Below are positions 7,943 to 10,649 of a stretch of DNA of 10,649 bases, in pieces. Each line of letters begins with the position of its first letter. Positions within the stretch are counted from its first letter, which is position 1. Both the position numbers and the translations under genes were made by a program. The notes below the pieces were generated by a model. The model did not search any database. It was not told the origin of the DNA and was given only the letters and a program-made list of their open reading frames with translations. Location: positions 1 to 10,649 of the forward strand of contig JAFCZV010000039.1 in NCBI GenBank assembly GCA_019314155.1, given 5' to 3'. This DNA is from Deltaproteobacteria bacterium. Lineage in GTDB: Bacteria > Desulfobacterota > Desulfobacteria > Desulfobacterales > UBA11574.

Positions 7943-7974
7943 CCTGAATGAAAGCGTTGATGTTCAGGTTTCTT
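7943..7974 (+). terminator. Weak hairpin after the receiver gene, possible terminator
   Basis: CCTGAA (7943-7948) and TTCAGG (7963-7968) form a perfect 6-bp stem with a 14-nt loop, followed by the short T-rich TTTCTT. It lies 38 nt after the stop codon of the receiver gene, where a terminator is expected. The long loop and interrupted T-tract make it weak. Confidence 0.3.
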
Positions 7975-8025
7975 AATTAAACAGTAACACAATATGTTGG
8001 GGTTTAGGGGGTTGGTGTGAAACCG

Positions 8026-8197
8026 GTGATATCCAATGTTGCAAAAATACCTCAATACAGATATCTGCAATGAAAACCACTTATCAGTGGTCCGTATTTT
8101 TTGTGATACCATAATACGATATCACCAAACGATGATTGTGGCACTATCTGCTATTTATCTGTAATCCTAAAAGCTGATTCAAAAGTTGTGATATCGT
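8026..8197. repeat. Three copies of GTGATATC in alternating orientation
   Basis: GTGATATC occurs at 8026-8033 (plus), as its complement GATATCAC at 8118-8125, and again at 8188-8195 (plus). Copies 1 and 2 share a 9-bp inverted match (GGTGATATC with GATATCACC, 8118-8126). Copies 2 and 3 share 10 bp (8116-8125 with 8188-8197). A partial copy, GTGATACC, is at 8103-8110. In RNA, copy 2 could pair with copy 1 or copy 3 but not both. In DNA they could be protein-binding sites. Confidence 0.5.
8043..8101 (+). other. Candidate folded RNA element with nested stems
   Basis: AAAAATAC (8043-8050) is complementary to GTATTTTT (8094-8101). Inside this closing stem lie the palindrome CAGATATCTG (8058-8067) and a perfect hairpin with arms ACCACT/AGTGGT (8076-8081, 8086-8091) and a TATC loop. 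The following run of six T (8097-8102) could also make the inner hairpin a weak terminator. The pairing was read by eye only. Confidence 0.3.
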
Positions 8198-8202
8198 TTT
8201 TC

Positions 8203-8243
8203 AAAAGGGCAAATCCTTTGTCGAGGTTTGCTCTTTTTATTTT
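8203..8243 (+). terminator. Intrinsic (Rho-independent) terminator
   Basis: Arms AAAAGGGCAAA (8203-8213) and TTTGCTCTTTT (8227-8237) pair over 11 positions with one G-U wobble. The stem can be extended by CCT/AGG (8215-8217, 8224-8226) to a 6-nt loop, and it is followed by a T-rich tail to 8243. It reads on the plus strand and separates the signalling module from the DUF362 gene. It lies about 300 nt beyond the receiver gene, so the terminated transcript has either a long 3' tail or its own start within the spacer. Confidence 0.72.
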
Positions 8244-8307
8244 GATGATATATGTAAACCGATTAGAGTTGATTCAGGTGAAGATCCCGCTATGCGGAGA
8301 AGGGGGC

Positions 8308-8337
8308 ATGATTAATCAAGTAAAATCCGTCTGGTAG
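8308..8337 (+). CDS. Possible nine-codon leader ORF before the DUF362 gene
   Basis: ATG at 8308 opens a short frame (MINQVKSVW) ending in TAG at 8335-8337. GGAG at 8296-8299 lies 8 nt upstream, an ideal ribosome-site spacing. It also forms part of the right arm of a small hairpin CCGC-TAT-GCGG (8287-8297). The stop codon overlaps the AGAGGGG ribosome site of the next gene. This arrangement fits translational coupling or leader control, but a frame this short can arise by chance. Confidence 0.25.
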   Translation: MINQVKSVW

Positions 8338-8349
8338 AGGGGTAAAGAA

Positions 8350-9420
8350 ATGGCAAAGGTCAGCATTATTAAGGCCACATATTCAGATCCAGAGATTGAA
8401 ACCCTCCTTGCACCCCTTGGGGGGATGGAGCAGTTTGTAAAAAAGAACGAGAAAGTCCTCCTCAAGGTTAATCTATTATCTGCCAAAGAGCCGGAAAAGG
8501 CCGTGACCACGCACCCTGAATTTGTAAGGGCTGTAGCTAAGGCTGTAAGAGAGGCAGGAGGAGAACCGTATATTGGAGACTCCCCTGCAGGACCCTTTTC
8601 CAAAAGAAATCTTAACAAGGCCTATGAGCGTTCAGGACTCAAGAATTTGGCAAGAGAAGAAGAGATTCCTCTGAACTTTGATACAGGCGTCAAGAAACTT
8701 GATATCCCCAGTGGCAAAAGATTGCAAAGGTCTACCATCTGTAATTATGTGTTAAATGCCGATAAGATCATTGCGCTGCCGAAACTTAAAACCCACTCCT
8801 TTCAGTATATGACACTGGCCTGCAAGATCATGTATGGAGTCGTTCCCGGTCTTACCAAGGCAAAATACCACGCTCAGTTTCCAAGAAGAGTTAGCTTTGC
8901 GGACATGATGCTGGATATTCTTACCATCGTAAAGCCACACCTATATATCATGGACGGTATATTGGGAATGCAGGGTCAGGGACCTGGAAGCGGAGATCCC
9001 GTAAAGATGGATCTGGTTCTTGCATCAACAGATTATGTGGCAATGGACATTTCTGTATGCAAAATTTTGGGCGTCGAGCCCGTGGGCATACCGGCACTTA
9101 AAAGGGCTAAAGTTCGTGGTTTGTGGCCTGAGAGGATTGACTATCCGATCCAGGGACCCGAGGATGTTTCCTATAAAGGATTCAGACTACCAAACACGGC
9201 CGATCATCTATTAACCGGCAAAAAACCTCCAAGAAAAAGCCCCGTTATTACGAATAAATGCACAGCGTGTGGGGATTGCGAAAGCATTTGTCCTAAAGAT
9301 GCAGTCAAGGTGCAAAACCAGATGGCAGAGGTAACCTATTCAAAATGCATAAGGTGTTTCTGCTGCCATGAGGTCTGTCCTGAAGATGCCATCATGTTGC
9401 GTAGTGTGAAGTTAAATTGA
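8350..9420 (+). CDS. DUF362 protein with C-terminal 2x[4Fe-4S] ferredoxin domain
   Basis: The protein has 356 aa. Residues about 1-285 match the DUF362 (COG2006) family as I know it: K-V-N-L-L (39-43), T-T-H-P-E (53-57), G-D-S-P-A-G-P (76-82), L-P-K-L-K-T-H (143-149), V-P-G-L-T-K (165-170) and M-D-G-I-x-G-M-Q-G-x-G-P (201-212). Residues about 298-350 form a bacterial ferredoxin domain with two C-x2-C-x2-C-x3-C-P motifs: Cys304/307/310/314 and Cys333/336/339/343. The protein is expected to be cytoplasmic and redox-active. The reaction and partner are unknown, and the family is often just annotated as an iron-sulfur cluster-binding protein in anaerobes. The start is supported by AGAGGGG 7 nt upstream. 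It follows a terminator and so is probably transcribed separately from the signalling genes. One oddity is an extra Cys338 inside the second cluster motif. Confidence 0.9.
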   Translation: MAKVSIIKATYSDPEIETLLAPLGGMEQFVKKNEKVLLKVNLLSAKEPEKAVTTHPEFVRAVAKAVREAGGEPYIGDSPAGPFSKRNLNKAYERSGLKNLAREEEIPLNFDTGVKKLDIPSGKRLQRSTICNYVLNADKIIALPKLKTHSFQYMTLACKIMYGVVPGLTKAKYHAQFPRRVSFADMMLDILTIVKPHLYIMDGILGMQGQGPGSGDPVKMDLVLASTDYVAMDISVCKILGVEPVGIPALKRAKVRGLWPERIDYPIQGPEDVSYKGFRLPNTADHLLTGKKPPRKSPVITNKCTACGDCESICPKDAVKVQNQMAEVTYSKCIRCFCCHEVCPEDAIMLRSVKLN

Positions 9421-9568
9421 AAAGATCTATAGCCTTCACCCGAATACCGTATCTTGGGGTCGAACATTCTCGTAACAAATGGCAACATTTTCAATATACA
9501 TGCAGTTTCGGTGAGATGCGTTTTTGTAGGATAGCCAGATATACCAGTGTGCGTTAGAAAGGACTTCA

Positions 9569-10525
9569 GTGTTTGAACCGAAAAAAACTACGTATGAAAT
9601 AAACAAATCAAAGTCAACCCTCTCCGTTTCCTCATCAACTATGCAGAGTCATATTTGGATGATTGTCTTCTCACTAATTATCGCTGGCTCATTTCGTGTA
9701 TCAGCATCCATTACTACCGGCATCGATTCAACTGTGTTGACCTTCTGGCGGTTCCTTACCGCAACGACAATTTTTGCACTGATGCTTCCCTTTGTAAATG
9801 GTTTACAATTGCCTGGCTGGCGGGATTTGGGTCGATACAGCATTGTCGGCGGCAGCTATGGTTTGTTTTTCATATTGATGTTCGAGGCATTAAAGAGCAC
9901 CACCCCTCTGAACACCAGTACCATTTACACAATCTTGCCACTATTGACAATGTTGCTGGGGCGCCTGTTAGGTGAACCGTTAAACGTTCGTCAAATGGGA
10001 ATCCTGGCGCTATCTATGGTGGCCACGATTTGGGTGATCTTCCGTGGCAATTGGCATCAAATGATAGGTTTGCAGTTTTCTCAAGGAGATATTATTTTTT
10101 TTATAGGAACTGGCTGTCTGGCGGTCTATATGCAATCTATGAAAAGGCTTCAGCGAAATGAATCCAAGATCTGCTTCACCTTTTACAGCTTGCTGATAGC
10201 CACAGTGGCGTTGTTAGTCACCGTATTAGTGCGGACCGAGGCCCTGCCTTTTCCCAGTATCCGTGTGTGGCTTGGGATTTTCTATTTAGCAGGCCCTTCA
10301 ACGGCCGGCACTTTCTGGATTTTACAATATACTGCACCCCGCCTGGGTCCTAACCGCGTGGTGGCCTATACTTTTCTGACGCCTTCGGCTGTGGCCGCTT
10401 TGGAATGGGGACTGGGACTTTCGTCCCCCGAATGGTCAGTGTTGCCGGGAATTGGACTGACCCTGGCAGCCGTATGGTTACTTCAACTGGACGTAGTAAC
10501 AAAAGACCGGCTTGAAAAGTTGTGA
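9569..10525 (+). CDS. EamA/DMT-superfamily transporter
   Basis: A 318-aa inner-membrane protein with about ten hydrophobic segments (roughly 29-47, 56-76, 88-107, 115-133, 142-158, 172-190, 202-221, 231-249, 262-280, 288-305). This is the 5+5 arrangement of drug/metabolite transporters with two EamA repeats. Family-like marks are F-W-R-F in the second segment, T-P-L-N-T-S-T-I before the fourth, G-E-P-L-N after it, and P-N-R-V-V-A-Y-T-F-L-T-P with A-A-L-E-W in the ninth, the usual DMT pattern. The start is taken as GTG 9569 because AAAGGA (9558-9563) lies 5 nt upstream. The next in-frame ATG (9641) has no ribosome site, though it would remove a 24-residue polar N-terminus. The substrate cannot be told; members export amino acids, metabolites or drugs. 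A 148-nt spacer separates it from the DUF362 gene and shows no clear promoter or terminator. Confidence 0.87.
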   Translation: MFEPKKTTYEINKSKSTLSVSSSTMQSHIWMIVFSLIIAGSFRVSASITTGIDSTVLTFWRFLTATTIFALMLPFVNGLQLPGWRDLGRYSIVGGSYGLFFILMFEALKSTTPLNTSTIYTILPLLTMLLGRLLGEPLNVRQMGILALSMVATIWVIFRGNWHQMIGLQFSQGDIIFFIGTGCLAVYMQSMKRLQRNESKICFTFYSLLIATVALLVTVLVRTEALPFPSIRVWLGIFYLAGPSTAGTFWILQYTAPRLGPNRVVAYTFLTPSAVAALEWGLGLSSPEWSVLPGIGLTLAAVWLLQLDVVTKDRLEKL

Positions 10526-10541
10526 TATTTAGAGTTTATCT

Positions 10542-10649
10542 ATGGAACTCGAAACACTTCGATCATATCTTCTTAAAAAACAAGGCGCATTTGAAGATTT
10601 CCCTTTCGGACCTGAAGTAATGGTTTATAAAGTTATGGGAAAAATGTTT
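10542..10649 (+). CDS. YjbR/MmcQ-family protein, N-terminal part (runs off the window)
   Basis: An open frame starts at ATG 10542, 16 nt after the transporter stop, and continues to the right edge (36 codons, no stop). The start MELETLRSYLL and the following F-E-D-F-P-F-G-P-E-V-M-V-Y-K-V-M-G-K-M-F match the N-terminus of the MmcQ/YjbR family (DUF419, PF04237), small proteins of roughly 110-120 aa with a proposed CyaY-like fold and uncertain function. The ribosome site is weak (AGAG about 8 nt upstream), so translation may depend partly on coupling to the transporter gene. The short spacing suggests one transcript. Confidence 0.75.
   Translation, partial: MELETLRSYLLKKQGAFEDFPFGPEVMVYKVMGKMF

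Larger units (their letters stand above)
7906..8349. other. Gene-free spacer rich in inverted repeats
   Basis: This 444-bp AT-rich stretch has no credible protein gene larger than a leader peptide. It holds a weak hairpin just after the receiver gene, a G-rich run at 7999-8015 (GGGG, GGGGG, GG), three copies of GTGATATC in alternating orientation, nested inverted repeats at 8043-8101, an intrinsic terminator at 8203-8243 and a possible leader ORF at 8308-8337. The density of complementary segments is higher than expected for a plain spacer. A structured or non-coding RNA is possible but not demonstrated. Confidence 0.55.

Noticed and set aside
7999..8015. G-quadruplex from the run GGGG/GGGGG/GG
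   Set aside because: There are only two long G-tracts, so at best a two-layer structure could form. That is too weak to claim.
1..10649. CRISPR arrays, tRNA/rRNA genes, transposases, integrases, phage or toxin-antitoxin genes
   Set aside because: I looked for direct-repeat arrays, cloverleaf-like segments and the relevant protein motifs and found none. The inverted repeats in 7906-8349 flank no mobile gene.

Overview
The window looks like a chromosomal segment from an anaerobic Desulfobacterota-type ('deltaproteobacterial') bacterium. This is inferred from three things: a very large multi-sensor hybrid histidine kinase followed by an HD-GYP regulator, a DUF362 protein with two [4Fe-4S] clusters, and moderate base composition with AT-rich spacers. 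No rRNA, tRNA, CRISPR array, insertion sequence or phage gene was found.

Layout. (1) 153-581 on the minus strand encodes a small lipoprotein of unknown function. A good sigma70-like promoter (724-752, minus) sits in the divergent spacer 582-1006. (2) 1007-7905 on the plus strand is a signalling module of three genes. The first encodes a 1629-aa membrane hybrid kinase: two periplasmic amino-acid-binding-type domains, one TM segment, GAF, PAS, HisKA, HATPase, REC, REC, HPt and an unassigned helical tail. The second starts in the kinase stop codon (TAATG) and encodes a REC/HD-GYP/REC protein. The third encodes a stand-alone receiver domain. (3) 7906-8349 is a gene-free spacer with several inverted repeats, an octamer (GTGATATC) present three times, a convincing intrinsic terminator (8203-8243) and a possible nine-codon leader ORF. 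(4) 8350-9420 encodes the DUF362/ferredoxin protein. (5) 9569-10525 encodes a ten-TM EamA/DMT-family transporter. (6) From 10542 to the right edge is the start of a YjbR/MmcQ-family gene.

How the genes may work together (inference). A periplasmic small molecule, probably amino-acid-like, is sensed by the tandem binding domains. Phosphate passes from His884 through Asp1174/Asp1319 to His1477 of the kinase. It then reaches the HD-GYP protein (Asp58/Asp428) and the single receiver (Asp59), which would couple the signal to cyclic-di-GMP or to protein interactions. The HD-GYP domain has two changes in its most conserved motifs (HDVEK for HDxGK, HQE for HHE). It may therefore be catalytically impaired or act as a sensor, and this is the most interesting point in the window. 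The genes to the right of 8350 look like ordinary, separately transcribed housekeeping or accessory genes.
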